A stretch of 50,134 nucleotides of DNA from JAFLCM01 sp964510955 (GCA_964510955.1 CAZEDW010000031.1:1-50134); one strand, 5' to 3'. Positions 17,231 through 26,809 are shown, counted from the first letter of the stretch. Translations and numbers: made by a program. Notes: generated by a model from the letters alone, not told the origin.

Positions 17231-18352
17231 GTGAGCGTGGAACTCCGCATCATCGACGCCAGCGCCAACCGAGCCCGCGAGGCTTTGCGCGTGATGGAGG
17301 ACGCGGCCCGTTTCGTGCTGGACGACGGCGCCCTGTGCGCCCGGCTGAAGGAGATCCGGCACGGTCTCGCGGCGGCGCTGGGCGCACCAGGCGAGAACGC
17401 CCTGGCCTGGCGCGACACGGCCCACGACGTGGGCACCCTGGTGGGCACGCCGAGCGAGTATTCGCGGGCGGGGGTGCGCGCCGTGGTGGTGGCGGCGGGC
17501 AAGCGCCTGGGCGAAGCGCTGCGGTCGATCGAGGAGTTCGCGAAGGTCGCCGGGGCGCGTCGGCCGGTTGAGACGATGGAGCTGGACGCGCGTGCGTTCG
17601 AGGCGCTGCGCTACCGCGCCTACGAGGCCGAGCGCGACCTGGTGCTGGCGATGGGCGCGGGGCGGACGACGGGGTGGAAGCTGTGCGTGATCATCACCGA
17701 GGCGCTGTGCGCGCACCGCCCGTGGCTGGACGTTGCGCGTCTGGCGCTGGAGGGCGGCGCGGACTGCCTTCAACTCCGCGAAAAATCGCTTGATTCTGGT
17801 GAACTGCTGACGCGCGCCCGCGCTCTGGTCGGGCTGGTCCGCGGAGGTCGCGCTGAAGAGTCGGTTCGGCCAGCCGACGCACCCACAGCCGCCCGCGCGT
17901 CGGTCATCATCAACGACCGGCCCGACATCGCGCTGCTCAGCGGCGCCGACGGCGTTCACCTGGGGCAGACCGACCTCCCCGTGCACGAGGCCCGCAAGGT
18001 CGTGGGGCTCGGCGGGTTGGTCGGCGTGTCCACGGAGAGCATCGCGCAGGCGCGGCGGGCGTTGCACGACGGCGCCGACTACTGCGGCGCGGGGCCGATG
18101 TTCCCGACCTCCACCAAGGCCAAGCCGCGCCTGGCGGGCCCGAGCTACCTGCGCGAGTACCTCGCCCACCGGCCGCCGCTCCCCCACTGCCTGGCGATCG
18201 GCGGCGTGGCGCCGGAACGGATGGGCGAGCTGCACGCCGCCGCGGAGCGGAGAATCGGCGAAGGCTGGGGCGTGGCGGCGTCAGGGGCGGTGTGCGGGGC
18301 GGACGACCCGACGGGGGTGTGCCGGACCCTTGCTCAGGTATCGCCGCCGTGA
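17231..18352 (+). CDS. thiE: ThiD2-ThiE fusion: thiamine phosphate synthase with N-terminal HMP-P kinase-like domain
   Basis: The protein has 373 residues in two parts. Residues 1-135 (RIIDASANRAREALRVMEDAARFVLDD, then RLKEIRHGL) match ThiD2, a non-orthologous HMP-phosphate kinase reported as a ThiE fusion in bacteria lacking ThiD. Residues 150-373 are ThiE, a TIM barrel joining HMP-PP and thiazole phosphate: LQLREKS, INDRPDIALLSGADGVHLGQTDLP, GPMFPTSTK and AIGGV line the active site. The start is GTG at 17231; a second GTG at 17237 is possible and neither has a clear ribosome site. The upstream 230 bp contain a GTCCGC/GCGGAC palindrome (17029-17043) but no TPP riboswitch motif. No other thiamine genes lie nearby. 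Confidence 0.93.
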   Translation: MSVELRIIDASANRAREALRVMEDAARFVLDDGALCARLKEIRHGLAAALGAPGENALAWRDTAHDVGTLVGTPSEYSRAGVRAVVVAAGKRLGEALRSIEEFAKVAGARRPVETMELDARAFEALRYRAYEAERDLVLAMGAGRTTGWKLCVIITEALCAHRPWLDVARLALEGGADCLQLREKSLDSGELLTRARALVGLVRGGRAEESVRPADAPTAARASVIINDRPDIALLSGADGVHLGQTDLPVHEARKVVGLGGLVGVSTESIAQARRALHDGADYCGAGPMFPTSTKAKPRLAGPSYLREYLAHRPPLPHCLAIGGVAPERMGELHAAAERRIGEGWGVAASGAVCGADDPTGVCRTLAQVSPP

Positions 18353-18355
18353 GGA

Positions 18356-20467
18356 TTACTTCCCCGCCAACTCATCCGCCAGCCCCCCCGCCCCGTACAG
18401 CTTCCGCAGCGCTTCGGTGATCGCCCGCGTGTCCAGAGCGACGGCTCGGGCCTTGTCCGTGTCGTAGATCACGTCGGCGACGAGGTGGTGGAGGTTGCTG
18501 TCGAAGATCAGGCCGATCACCTCGCCGTCGCGGTTCACCACGGGGGAGCCCGAGTTGCCGCCGATGATGTCGGCGTTAAGGATGAAGTTGAACGGCGTGG
18601 CCAGGTTGAGCTTGGCCTTGCCTTTCGCCCAGCGTTCGGGCAGGTCGAACGGCGCGGCGTGCTTGCGTTCGTCGGCGCGGTGGTACATGCCCTCGAACGT
18701 GGTGAAGGCCGGGACGACGCCCTCGCCGCCCGCCTCGGGGGGGGTCGAATCGGTGTAGCCCTTGATGCGACCGTAGGCCATGCGGAGGGTTCCGGTCGCG
18801 TCGGGATAGACCTGGTCGCCCTCGATGTCGAAGCGTGCACCGGCGACCTTCGCGTAGGCGTCTCGCTCGACGCTCTCGACCTTGTTCTCGTAGTCACGCC
18901 GGAGCTGGCGGGCCTCGGCGTCCATGGCGCGGACGAACTCGATCATGGGGTCGCGCACGTCGATGAGCGGTTTGGAGCCGATCGACATCAGCCGCTTCCG
19001 CTCGGCGGGGTCTTTCAGGGCGGTGGAGGTGACCAGCTCGGTGGCGCGGGCCTTGGGGGACTTGCCGGCGAACAGGCCCTTGACGAGGTCGTCGTCGGCG
19101 CCGACGGTCTCGGCCATCAGCATCAGGCCGCTGGTGAGGCGGTCGATCTCGAGGGCGTCGTGGATGGGCGTGGGGGCTTCGAGTTGCTCGCGGAGCTTGG
19201 CGAGGTTGGAGTCGCGGTACTCGCGGAGGCGCTCGCCGCTGGGTCGCGGCAGCTCGTCGTTGAGTCGGAGGATGTGGCGGGCGCTCTTGAATAGCTCGGA
19301 CCAGCCCCACGTGCTGTCCTGGTTGAGCAGGGCCCAGCGGCGGTAAAAGGTGCGGTATTCCGACTCGGCGCGGGCGATGGCGTCCCATCCCTTGCCCCAC
19401 TTCTGGTTCGCCGAGGGGTTGGCCTGCAGGTCCGAGCGCAGCTCGCGCTCGGCTTCGAGCTTGCGGGCCATCACCTGGGGGTCAAGCAGGCCCGCGTACT
19501 GCCACGTGGCCCGCTTTCGCGAGTTGGCGACGTTGAAGTAGTCCTCGGCGCCCATCAAGGCCTGCTCGCTGTTGCGCCCGCGGAACACCTCCAGCTCGAT
19601 CTCGCGCCGCCACAGCCGCCGGAGCTGCCACGGGAGCTCCACGTCGCGCCGGAACTTCAGGTGGTCGATTGTGTAGAGCCGGCGGGTGGCGCCCGGGTGC
19701 CCGAAGACGAACGCGAGGTCGTCCTCCTTCGCCCCGGAGGCGTTCCAGCGGAGAAAGTTCGCCGGCCTGAGCGGGGCGCCGTTCTCGTACACCCGGAAGA
19801 ACGTCACGTCGAGGTTGTAGCGCGGGTACTCGAAGTTGTCGGTGTCGCCGCCGAAGAACGCGATCTGCTGCTCGGGGGCAAAGACCAGCCGCACGTCGGT
19901 GTACCTCTTGTACTGGTAGAGGTGGTAGCGGGCGCCGTGGTACAGCGTGACAACCTCGCTGAGCAGGCCTGTCTTCTGGGTGTTCTCGCTCTCGATGGCG
20001 GCCATGGCCGCCCGGCGGGCGGCGCCGGCGTCGGCGGCACTTGCGCTCTTCTTGGCGGCCTTGTTCACCTCGTCCGTCACGTCGCGGATGTCCCACAGGA
20101 CGCTCACCTCGAGGTCGGGGCACTTGAGCTCCTGATCTCGGCTGGACGCGTAGAAGCCGTTGGCAAGGAGGTCCACCTGCGGGGTGGACAGCTTCTGGAC
20201 CGCGTCGGACCCGACGTGGTGGTTGGTCATCACCAGCCCATCGGGCGACACGAACGAGCCCGAGGCGCCGTCGAACCGGACGCACGAGCGCTGCATCTTC
20301 AGCAGCCACTCGGCCTTGGGCTCCCACCCCTGGGTCCTGCGGAGCACGCCCGAGGGAGGGGTGTTCAGCAGCCACATGCCCTCATCGGCGGACGCGCGCC
20401 GGGCCGGAACGATGGCGAGCGGCGAGGCCAAGGCGACAGCGAGGGCGGCTCTTGACAGGCGGGACAT
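18356..20467 (-). CDS. S46 family dipeptidyl peptidase (DPP7/DPP11-like)
   Basis: The protein has 703 residues, normal for the family, and should release N-terminal dipeptides in the periplasm. A signal peptide (1-27, ending ASA) is followed directly by DEGMWLL, the conserved mature N-terminus. The chymotrypsin-like fold carries the histidine in FVSPDGLVMTNHHVG (His83/84), the aspartate in the FFGGDTDNFEYPR region and the nucleophile Ser639 in GGNSGSPVVN. The residue 18 past the serine, which sets specificity (Gly in DPP7, Arg in DPP11), is Ser657 here (FDSN). The start has GGAGAG upstream. The gene is convergent with thiE, whose stop is 3 bp away. Confidence 0.93.
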   Translation of the reverse strand: MSRLSRAALAVALASPLAIVPARRASADEGMWLLNTPPSGVLRRTQGWEPKAEWLLKMQRSCVRFDGASGSFVSPDGLVMTNHHVGSDAVQKLSTPQVDLLANGFYASSRDQELKCPDLEVSVLWDIRDVTDEVNKAAKKSASAADAGAARRAAMAAIESENTQKTGLLSEVVTLYHGARYHLYQYKRYTDVRLVFAPEQQIAFFGGDTDNFEYPRYNLDVTFFRVYENGAPLRPANFLRWNASGAKEDDLAFVFGHPGATRRLYTIDHLKFRRDVELPWQLRRLWRREIELEVFRGRNSEQALMGAEDYFNVANSRKRATWQYAGLLDPQVMARKLEAERELRSDLQANPSANQKWGKGWDAIARAESEYRTFYRRWALLNQDSTWGWSELFKSARHILRLNDELPRPSGERLREYRDSNLAKLREQLEAPTPIHDALEIDRLTSGLMLMAETVGADDDLVKGLFAGKSPKARATELVTSTALKDPAERKRLMSIGSKPLIDVRDPMIEFVRAMDAEARQLRRDYENKVESVERDAYAKVAGARFDIEGDQVYPDATGTLRMAYGRIKGYTDSTPPEAGGEGVVPAFTTFEGMYHRADERKHAAPFDLPERWAKGKAKLNLATPFNFILNADIIGGNSGSPVVNRDGEVIGLIFDSNLHHLVADVIYDTDKARAVALDTRAITEALRKLYGAGGLADELAGK

Positions 20468-20555
20468 CGGTCTCTCCTCTGGGAGGCGGGCGGCGGAAGG
20501 CTAGGCGGAGCGGCGTCGGGCGCGCTCCTGGGTGCGTTGCACGCATCCCGCGGCG

Positions 20556-20738
20556 TCATCGCTTCTTGCCCTTCCCCATGACCGCCGGGGCGATGATGCC
20601 AATGGCGGCGCAGGCCACGGCGATAACGAGCCCCACGACGGCGAACTCAACGCCGGCGGGGCCCATGAGGAAATAGCAGAACGCCGCCGCGGCCAGGCCG
20701 AAAGCTCCGATGAGGATGGTGGCGACGCGGGGGCTCAT
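20556..20738 (-). CDS. Small two-helix membrane protein
   Basis: The protein has 60 residues: two hydrophobic helices (about 5-27 and 31-53) separated by GPAGVE and a basic tail GKGKKR. GGAAG lies about 7 bases before ATG at 20738. It is located between the S46 peptidase and the divergent PhoH gene. No family was recognised. The clean membrane pattern and ribosome site support a real gene. Confidence 0.6.
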   Translation of the reverse strand: MSPRVATILIGAFGLAAAAFCYFLMGPAGVEFAVVGLVIAVACAAIGIIAPAVMGKGKKR

Positions 20739-20982
20739 CGTGATCTTCCGGGCTGCGGGTCGGGGGGAAGGGAGGCGTTACTTTTACACGATCCGAGCGC
20801 CCACGGCTCGCCGACCGGGGCGGGCCGCTCATTGACACCCCGGTGACCGTCCGATACTTCATGCGACGCAGCCCCGCCACGGGGGCGGGCGCCCGCGGGG
20901 GGAGGGCGGCCGCATCTCACAGCCGGGGAGGCTCGAAGTGCTGTGTGGAACCAGCCGAGGAGAAGCAGGCAAGGAGAGCTGA

Positions 20983-22779
20983 TTGAAGAGCGAACCCGCC
21001 GGCGTATTCAGGCCCGCCCTTCCAGAGCGCCCGTCGCTCCGTATGATCCCGCCCGAGGGAGCTTCGGCCAAGGACCGAACCGCGGGTTCGCCCCGCTCCT
21101 CGCCGCTGCCATTCGCCCGCGAGGGCGCCACGCCCCGGAGCCTGCGAGCCACGCCGCCGACCAACGCCAAACCCAGAGACGTGCGCCGCCCCCGAGGCCG
21201 GGAAGGTGTCCCTTCGCGCAAGGAGTCGGGGCTGGAGCACGCGCCGGTCTCCCAGGGGGTCCGCACCTATGTGCTGGATACCAACGTGCTCCTGCACAAC
21301 CCCAAGAGCCTGTTTGTGTTCCAGGAGAACAACGTCGTCATCCCCTTCACGGTGCTGGAGGAGCTCGACACGTTCAAGGGCGTCAACAGCGAGATCGGGC
21401 GCAACGCCCGAGAGTGCATCCGCTACCTCGACCGGCTGCGCGAGTTGGGCGACCTGACCGAGGGAGTCAAGCTTGGCGAGGCGGCGGGCGACGGCGCCGC
21501 GACCGGGCCCGTGCCCACGGGTTCGCTGCGTGTGGTCATCGCCGACGAGGAGATGCCCGAGGCCCTGCTGCAGGACACCGCGGACCACCGGATCATCTCG
21601 GTGGCGTGGAACCTGCAGCGACAGGGCGAGCGGGCGGTGTTCGTGTCCAAGGACATCAACGCCCGCATCAAGGCCGATGCGCTGGGCATCCACGCCGAGG
21701 ATTTCGAGAATCAGAAGATCAACGTCGACGAGCTGTACACCGGGTATCTGTCGCTGCGGTGCGACGGCGGGCTGATCGATGAGCTCTACAGCGAGCGGAT
21801 GCTGCCGCTGGAAAAGCTGCGCGAAGCGGCCGACGACGCGGCCGCGGCGAGCGGCGCGAACGAGCCGCACGTGCCGGGCGTCACCGACGCCGTCGAGAAG
21901 GAACCCATGAGCGGTGCCGCCGGCGGTTCGGCGGGCGCCGGTGAACCCACGGGGAAGGGCTTGAACGGAGCCGCCGCGCCCGCCCCACTGCTGCATCCCA
22001 ACCAGTACGTCGTGCTCATCGACAGCGCCGAGGAAGGCCACACGGGCCTGGCCCGTCGCCTGGGCGAGACCGAGCACGTGATCCCCGTCACCCAGCCGCG
22101 CAAGCCGACCTTCGGCATCATGGCCCGCAACGTCCAGCAGACGATGGCCCTGGACCTGCTGCTGGACGACGAGGTGAAGCTGGTCACGCTCATCGGCTCG
22201 GCAGGCACGGGCAAGACGCTGCTCGCCGTCGCCGCGGGCATGGCCAAAGTGTTCACCGACAGCCGCTACGAAAAGCTCCTCGTCGCCCGCCCCATCATGC
22301 CCATGGGCCGCGATATCGGTTACCTGCCCGGCGACAAGGACGAGAAGCTCACCGCCTGGATGCAGCCGATTTTCGACAACCTGGCCTATCTGCTCAGCAC
22401 GCGCGGCGCGCCGAACCAGAACGCCGAGAGCCACACCACCGAGCAGCGCGTGCAGAAGCTCATCGCCGACGGCAGGCTGGTGCTGGAGCCACTGACGTAC
22501 ATCCGCGGGCGCTCGATCCCCCACCAGTTCATCATCATCGACGAGGCCCAGAACCTCAGCCCCCACGAGGTCAAGACCATCGTCAGCCGCGTGGGCGAGG
22601 GCACCAAGATCGTCTTCACAGGCGACATCGAGCAGATCGACCACCCTTACCTCGACGCGTCGAGCAACGGCCTGACCTACGCCGTGGAGCGCATGAAGGG
22701 TGTGGGCGTGGTCGGGCATGTGACGCTGGCCAAGAGCGAACGCTCCAGCCTGGCGAGCGTCGCGACCGAGCGGCTCTAG
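20983..22779 (+). CDS. PIN domain-PhoH family ATPase fusion
   Basis: The protein has 598 residues. The TTG start at 20983 is supported by AAGGAG 6 bases upstream; ATG at 21043 is an alternative without one. Residues 1-85 are disordered. A PIN ribonuclease domain spans about 90-250 (YVLDTNVLLHNP, PFTVLEELDTFK, VFVSKDINARIKAD: the acidic residues of the nuclease site). A Gly/Ala linker leads to the PhoH P-loop NTPase at about 370-598: Walker A GSAGTGKT (Lys411), ARPIMPMGRDIGYLPGD, Walker B FIIIDEAQN (Asp520, Glu521), TGDIEQID and the arginine in SERSSLA. Related PIN-PhoH proteins (PhoH2/YlaK type) couple ATP-driven RNA unwinding to cleavage. A cytoplasmic location is expected. Confidence 0.93.
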   Translation: MKSEPAGVFRPALPERPSLRMIPPEGASAKDRTAGSPRSSPLPFAREGATPRSLRATPPTNAKPRDVRRPRGREGVPSRKESGLEHAPVSQGVRTYVLDTNVLLHNPKSLFVFQENNVVIPFTVLEELDTFKGVNSEIGRNARECIRYLDRLRELGDLTEGVKLGEAAGDGAATGPVPTGSLRVVIADEEMPEALLQDTADHRIISVAWNLQRQGERAVFVSKDINARIKADALGIHAEDFENQKINVDELYTGYLSLRCDGGLIDELYSERMLPLEKLREAADDAAAASGANEPHVPGVTDAVEKEPMSGAAGGSAGAGEPTGKGLNGAAAPAPLLHPNQYVVLIDSAEEGHTGLARRLGETEHVIPVTQPRKPTFGIMARNVQQTMALDLLLDDEVKLVTLIGSAGTGKTLLAVAAGMAKVFTDSRYEKLLVARPIMPMGRDIGYLPGDKDEKLTAWMQPIFDNLAYLLSTRGAPNQNAESHTTEQRVQKLIADGRLVLEPLTYIRGRSIPHQFIIIDEAQNLSPHEVKTIVSRVGEGTKIVFTGDIEQIDHPYLDASSNGLTYAVERMKGVGVVGHVTLAKSERSSLASVATERL

Positions 22780-22794
22780 TCTCCCGCACGCAAG

Positions 22795-24063
22795 CTATTC
22801 GCCCAGCATCCCCTCGATGATCTTCTCGAAGCGGGCCTTCATCTTCTCATGCTCCTCGCCGGTGGCGGGGCCGCTGAAGCCGGTGTAGGCCGAGCGCACC
22901 TTGCCCGCGCGGTCGATGAACAGGAGCGTGGGGTAGCCGGCGATCTTTTCGAGCACCGGAAACGCTTCCCTGTTTTTCGCCTTGTCGTTGGTGCCCGCCA
23001 GCAGCAGCGGGTACGGCACCGCGTGGCGCGTGGCGTAGACACCCACCTGGGCCAGGTCGCGGGCCTTGTCGCCGGTGACTTCGAAGGCCAGGCCCACCAC
23101 GCGCAGCCCGCGCCCCGCGTACTTCGTGTGATACTCCTTCAGCAACACCGTGGCGTCGCGGCAGTTTGGGCACCAGGTGCCGAAGACCTCGATGATGCGG
23201 CACCCGCCGGCGAACTCGGGGCCGCCGAGGCTGTGCAGCTTGCCGCTGGGGTCGGGATAGCTCAGGGTGTTCACATCGGCCGCGGCGTTGACCCGCGCGA
23301 TACCGAAACCATCGGGAAGCGCGGCCTTGGCGTCGGGCACAGCGGTCCAAGTCGTGTGCCCGGATTGCCCGGACCAGAAATCGCCACGCAGCGAGCCGTC
23401 GGGCGCGACCTTGGCGGCGAACAGGAACGCGTGCGAGCCGTCGAAACACGACATCGTAATGGTGCCTGCGCCAACCGAAGGCGTCAGGTACCGGTAATCG
23501 CCGGTGGTGGTCAGGAACGTGGCGTGCTCAATGTCATCCGGGCGGCCGCCGGCGTTCGGCGAAATCGAGAAAACCAGAACGGCCGGATCAGGGTCGTCGG
23601 CGAAGGTGGCCCGCCAGCGCGGCTGCCCGATCAGTTGCCGCTTGGTCTCAGCGGCCTCAACGCGGTTGACTTCGCTGGGGCAGTAGCCGCGGGCGTTCAG
23701 GTGGAAGGGCAGCCGGACGAACTCGTTGGCGGAGCCCTTGGGGCCGCGACCCCGCACCCACTCGCCCTTGAGCTCACGCCCGGAATCGTCGATCGCCGTC
23801 GCGGTAACCGTTGAGTCGTAATCGTCGAAGCGGAGTGTCAGGGTCTTGCCGTCGTCCTTGACGATCGGCACCTCGATCCGCTCTCCGGCGTTCCAGATGC
23901 GGAAGGAACCGGGCTCGGGGCCGACCTCGACCTTGAACTCGATGGGTCCGCCGGGGCCGTCGAGCCAGGCGTTGGCCATCCCGGTCCAGGCGACAACCCG
24001 GTCGCCCCCCACGGCGCCGGAGGCGGTCAGGACCAGTACGAAGGGGCACAGGGCTCTGCGCAT
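22795..24063 (-). CDS. Secreted TlpA-like thioredoxin domain protein
   Basis: The protein has 422 residues. ATG at 24063 gives a signal peptide (ALCPFVLVLTASGAVGG); the open frame to 24123 is less likely. Residues 20-265 form a beta-rich N-terminal domain (PIEFKVEVGPEPGSF, GRELKGEWVRGRG, LRGDFWSGQSGHTTW) similar to N-terminal domains seen in other planctomycete TlpA-like proteins. Residues 275-420 are a thioredoxin fold with redox motif WCPNC (EVFGTWCPNCRDA), the cis-proline strand (AGYPTLLFIDRAGKV) and a long C-terminal helix. It probably acts as an extracytoplasmic thiol-disulfide reductase, possibly in cytochrome maturation. Direct partners are not visible. Its stop lies 15 bp from the PhoH stop, facing it. 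Confidence 0.9.
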   Translation of the reverse strand: MRRALCPFVLVLTASGAVGGDRVVAWTGMANAWLDGPGGPIEFKVEVGPEPGSFRIWNAGERIEVPIVKDDGKTLTLRFDDYDSTVTATAIDDSGRELKGEWVRGRGPKGSANEFVRLPFHLNARGYCPSEVNRVEAAETKRQLIGQPRWRATFADDPDPAVLVFSISPNAGGRPDDIEHATFLTTTGDYRYLTPSVGAGTITMSCFDGSHAFLFAAKVAPDGSLRGDFWSGQSGHTTWTAVPDAKAALPDGFGIARVNAAADVNTLSYPDPSGKLHSLGGPEFAGGCRIIEVFGTWCPNCRDATVLLKEYHTKYAGRGLRVVGLAFEVTGDKARDLAQVGVYATRHAVPYPLLLAGTNDKAKNREAFPVLEKIAGYPTLLFIDRAGKVRSAYTGFSGPATGEEHEKMKARFEKIIEGMLGE

Positions 24064-24122
24064 GGGCGGGCCTCGCGATGAGTGGGTCGGGCGTCTCGAA
24101 GGGTACGCGGGCGCGCCGGCCA

Positions 24123-24154
24123 AATGAAACAGGGCCGGCGCATGGCCGGCCCTG
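24123..24154 (-). terminator. Rho-independent terminator downstream of the helical secreted protein gene
   Basis: CAGGGCCGGC and GCCGGCCCTG (24130-24139 and 24145-24154) form a perfect 10-bp stem with a 5-nt loop. On the minus strand it is followed by TTTCATTT. It lies 25 bp past the stop at 24179. Confidence 0.75.
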
Positions 24155-24178
24155 CCCGATCATCTCGTGGAATACCGC

Positions 24179-24661
24179 TCAGCCTTCGAGGTCGGCCAGC
24201 AGCTCGTCGAGGTGCTCCTGAAGCGTCTGCACCACCTCCGCGCCGACGTTCTGGATGAGGAACAGCTGCTCCTGGGCGGCGGCCTCGAACGCGGCCTGAA
24301 TGTCGGCGGCGTTGGCCTTGGTGAGTGTCTTGTTGGTGGCGAGGATGACCTTGCCCACGGCCACGCCGTTCTTGGACGCGGTCAACGACAGCGACTTGAT
24401 GGCCGCCGCGGCGGCTTTCTCGAACTTCGTGGGATCGGTCACATGCTTGGCGGCGAGCTTGTCCAGCGCGGCGACGGCCTTGGTGAGCGCGGCACGCAGG
24501 GCCTTCTCGTTCGCCGCGACCGTGGTCTTGATCTTCGCGATCGCCTTGTCGGCGGCCGCCTGGTTCCTGGCGGTCTGATCGGCGGCACGGGCCGACGGGA
24601 CCAGCGACAGCAGGGCCACCGCGATCATGGCGATCACACTCAGGCGAACAGATTTCATCAT
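24179..24661 (-). CDS. Secreted Ala-rich helical protein, unknown function
   Basis: The protein has 160 residues. A signal peptide (1-26: SVRLSVIAMIAVALLSLVPSARA) is followed by an almost entirely alpha-helical Ala/Lys-rich chain (KAIAKIKTTVAANEKALRAAL, FEKAAAAAIKSLS) and an acidic C-terminal helix (LQEHLDELLADLEG). There are no cysteines or catalytic motifs. GAGAGGGG lies upstream of ATG at 24661. The gene at 33006-33506 encodes a protein of similar size and composition, but I cannot show homology. It is probably periplasmic. Confidence 0.78.
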   Translation of the reverse strand: MMKSVRLSVIAMIAVALLSLVPSARAADQTARNQAAADKAIAKIKTTVAANEKALRAALTKAVAALDKLAAKHVTDPTKFEKAAAAAIKSLSLTASKNGVAVGKVILATNKTLTKANAADIQAAFEAAAQEQLFLIQNVGAEVVQTLQEHLDELLADLEG

Positions 24662-24814
24662 GGCTGCATACCCCTCTCGAGTTCGGGCCGGTGGACCGGG
24701 CGGGCGTCACAACAACGCCGAGCGCCGCCGGTCGGCACCCAAACATAACGCCTGAGACGGCTGTTGCAAGCCGAAACGACTCGCACCCGCCCGGCGGCCG
24801 GGGGCATTGCGCGG

Positions 24815-26719
24815 TTATCGGCCCGCCGCCGCCGGCAACTGCGCCCGCACCTGCCGGGCCTTGTTGGCGTCGCCCGCTTCCTCCGCGGCGTCGGCCAACG
24901 CCGCCCCCACCCGCGCCCAACTGCTGCTCATGGCGAACATCCCGCCGAAGGTCTGCGACGGGCGCTGCACCTTCCGCCAGGCGCGCTCGTACATCGGCAC
25001 GATCTCCGCGGTCTTCTGTGCCTTACGGAGCATCTCGGCGCAGTGCGACAGCACGCCGTCGAGGAAGGGGATGTCGTTGGCGTGCTCGTCGATGATCTTC
25101 TGATAGCAGTTCCAGGCGCTCTGCGGCTTGTCGGCCTTTTCCCACGCGGCCCCTTGGAGGTACCGGGCGTTTGCGGCGAGGTCGGGGCGCTGGGCGTAGC
25201 GCGCGATCACACGGTCCCAAAGCTCTGCCTGCTTGCCGGCGTCGTCGACCCCTTCCACCAGCGCGCTCTGCATCAGGAACGCAAAGTCGGGCGCGACCTT
25301 GCCGCACAGGTCCGCGACCGCGCCGGCCCAGCGGCCGCGCTGCTCAATGGTCATGTCCTTGCTCGACGCCAGCTCATGCAGGCTGTTCCACGCCTGCTCC
25401 GACGCGGGCACGCGGCGGACCGCCGCCTCGAGCAGCGCGAGGGCCGAGGCCGTGTCCATCGCGCGGGCCGGGCCGCTGGGTTTGAACGCTTCGCCCAGAA
25501 GGCCGGCGTCGGGCGCCGCCGCCGCCCCTTTCGACCGCGCCAGTTCCTCGATCCTCATCGCGGCGTCCGCCATCCCGGTGGCGATCTGACGCTCGCCCGC
25601 CGGCACCGTCATCGATTCGGTCAGGATCGCGAGGAGCCCGTCGGGGATGCTGGTGCCGTAGTGCGGGTCCCTCAGAGTGCCCCGCACGTTCTTGAACTCC
25701 GGGTACCGCCCGGTCTCGAAGTCCCACACGGGCTTGTTGTTGACTGACTTGAGCGTGCCCAGCCAGGCGTGGGCGCCCTCCTCGTTGGCGCCGCGGCAGT
25801 ACACGCTCGGCACGCCGACCGCCTTGCCGACGGTCGATGAAAAATACGCCTGGTCGGCGCACACGCCGCCGTACTGCAGGATGTTCGGCAGGCTGAACCC
25901 CTTGGCCGTGACCTGCTTCTCGCGACCCTGCAGCAGGTGCTCGTTGTCGTACCGCACCTGGAAGTAAAGCGGGCCGATGGGGCTCTTGGCGTAACGCTGG
26001 AGCGCCCACTGCATGTCCGTGATCGGAGCGCAGCAATCAACCACATACATCAGAACATCGGCGGGCACTCCCCGGACGCCGTAGCGCATCATCGACTCGT
26101 TGCGCGTGTAGTAGTCAAAGAGCTCGACCGGGCTGGGGGGCTTGGCCGCGTTCTCGTTGACGTGCTGCACGAGCGGCGCATCGTGCACCACGCAGATGGC
26201 GGCGACGAGGGTGGCGTACTGGTCGAGCTTCTGCGCCTCGAACTTCTCGGCGAGCTGCTTCAGCACGCCGTAGACGCCCGCGATGTCATCGCCTCCCTTG
26301 TCGGCGTCGGCCGCGAAGAACAGCTCACCGGCCAGGCGCGGGGAAGCCGCGAGCACCCTCACGCTGCTCTTGCGGAGCGCATCGGGCAGCGGGACGAGCT
26401 GGCGCGCGGCCCGCGCCCCCAGCGCGGCCTCGCGGAACGCCCCCGGTTCTTTCGCGGGGTCGGCGTAGGCGGCGGCCCAGTCCTGCACCTTCAGGGCGTC
26501 ACCCAGCAGCGCCCGGCCCGCCGGCGCGCCGAGGTCGTCACCGAGCTTCTTCAGCAGCTCGGCGTTGCGCCTCGCGATCTCTTCCGCCAGCGCCGTCGCG
26601 CCCGCCTCGGCCTTCACCGGCTTGGCGCCCTTGGGGGACTTCACAGACGTCTGGGCAAGCCCCGCCGGGCACGCGCAAACAACCGCGGCGAGGATGACGG
26701 CGAATCGCACCTTGAACAT
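24815..26719 (-). CDS. Secreted transglutaminase-like protein with helical repeats
   Basis: The protein has 634 residues with a signal peptide (1-22, ending GLA-Q). A long helical N-terminal region (30-240) precedes a transglutaminase-like core at about 275-345 carrying the papain-type triad: Cys287 (GGVCADQAYF), His317 (EGAHAWL) and Asp333 (VWDFETGRY). Residues 360-634 are again helical and resemble tetratricopeptide-type repeats (AWNSLHELASSKDM, ARYLQGAAWEKADKPQSAWNCYQKI). The family includes amidases and crosslinkers as well as inactive scaffolds; here the triad is complete. The location is extracytoplasmic. The substrate is unknown. Confidence 0.75.
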   Translation of the reverse strand: MFKVRFAVILAAVVCACPAGLAQTSVKSPKGAKPVKAEAGATALAEEIARRNAELLKKLGDDLGAPAGRALLGDALKVQDWAAAYADPAKEPGAFREAALGARAARQLVPLPDALRKSSVRVLAASPRLAGELFFAADADKGGDDIAGVYGVLKQLAEKFEAQKLDQYATLVAAICVVHDAPLVQHVNENAAKPPSPVELFDYYTRNESMMRYGVRGVPADVLMYVVDCCAPITDMQWALQRYAKSPIGPLYFQVRYDNEHLLQGREKQVTAKGFSLPNILQYGGVCADQAYFSSTVGKAVGVPSVYCRGANEEGAHAWLGTLKSVNNKPVWDFETGRYPEFKNVRGTLRDPHYGTSIPDGLLAILTESMTVPAGERQIATGMADAAMRIEELARSKGAAAAPDAGLLGEAFKPSGPARAMDTASALALLEAAVRRVPASEQAWNSLHELASSKDMTIEQRGRWAGAVADLCGKVAPDFAFLMQSALVEGVDDAGKQAELWDRVIARYAQRPDLAANARYLQGAAWEKADKPQSAWNCYQKIIDEHANDIPFLDGVLSHCAEMLRKAQKTAEIVPMYERAWRKVQRPSQTFGGMFAMSSSWARVGAALADAAEEAGDANKARQVRAQLPAAAGR

Positions 26720-26809
26720 CGGAAGCCTCCGGAGGCGGGCGAGAAAGCTGCAGCCGCGAATATTACATCGCTCGCGCCCCCCCGCGCCCCCGCCCCCCCC
26801 TCGCCCCCT

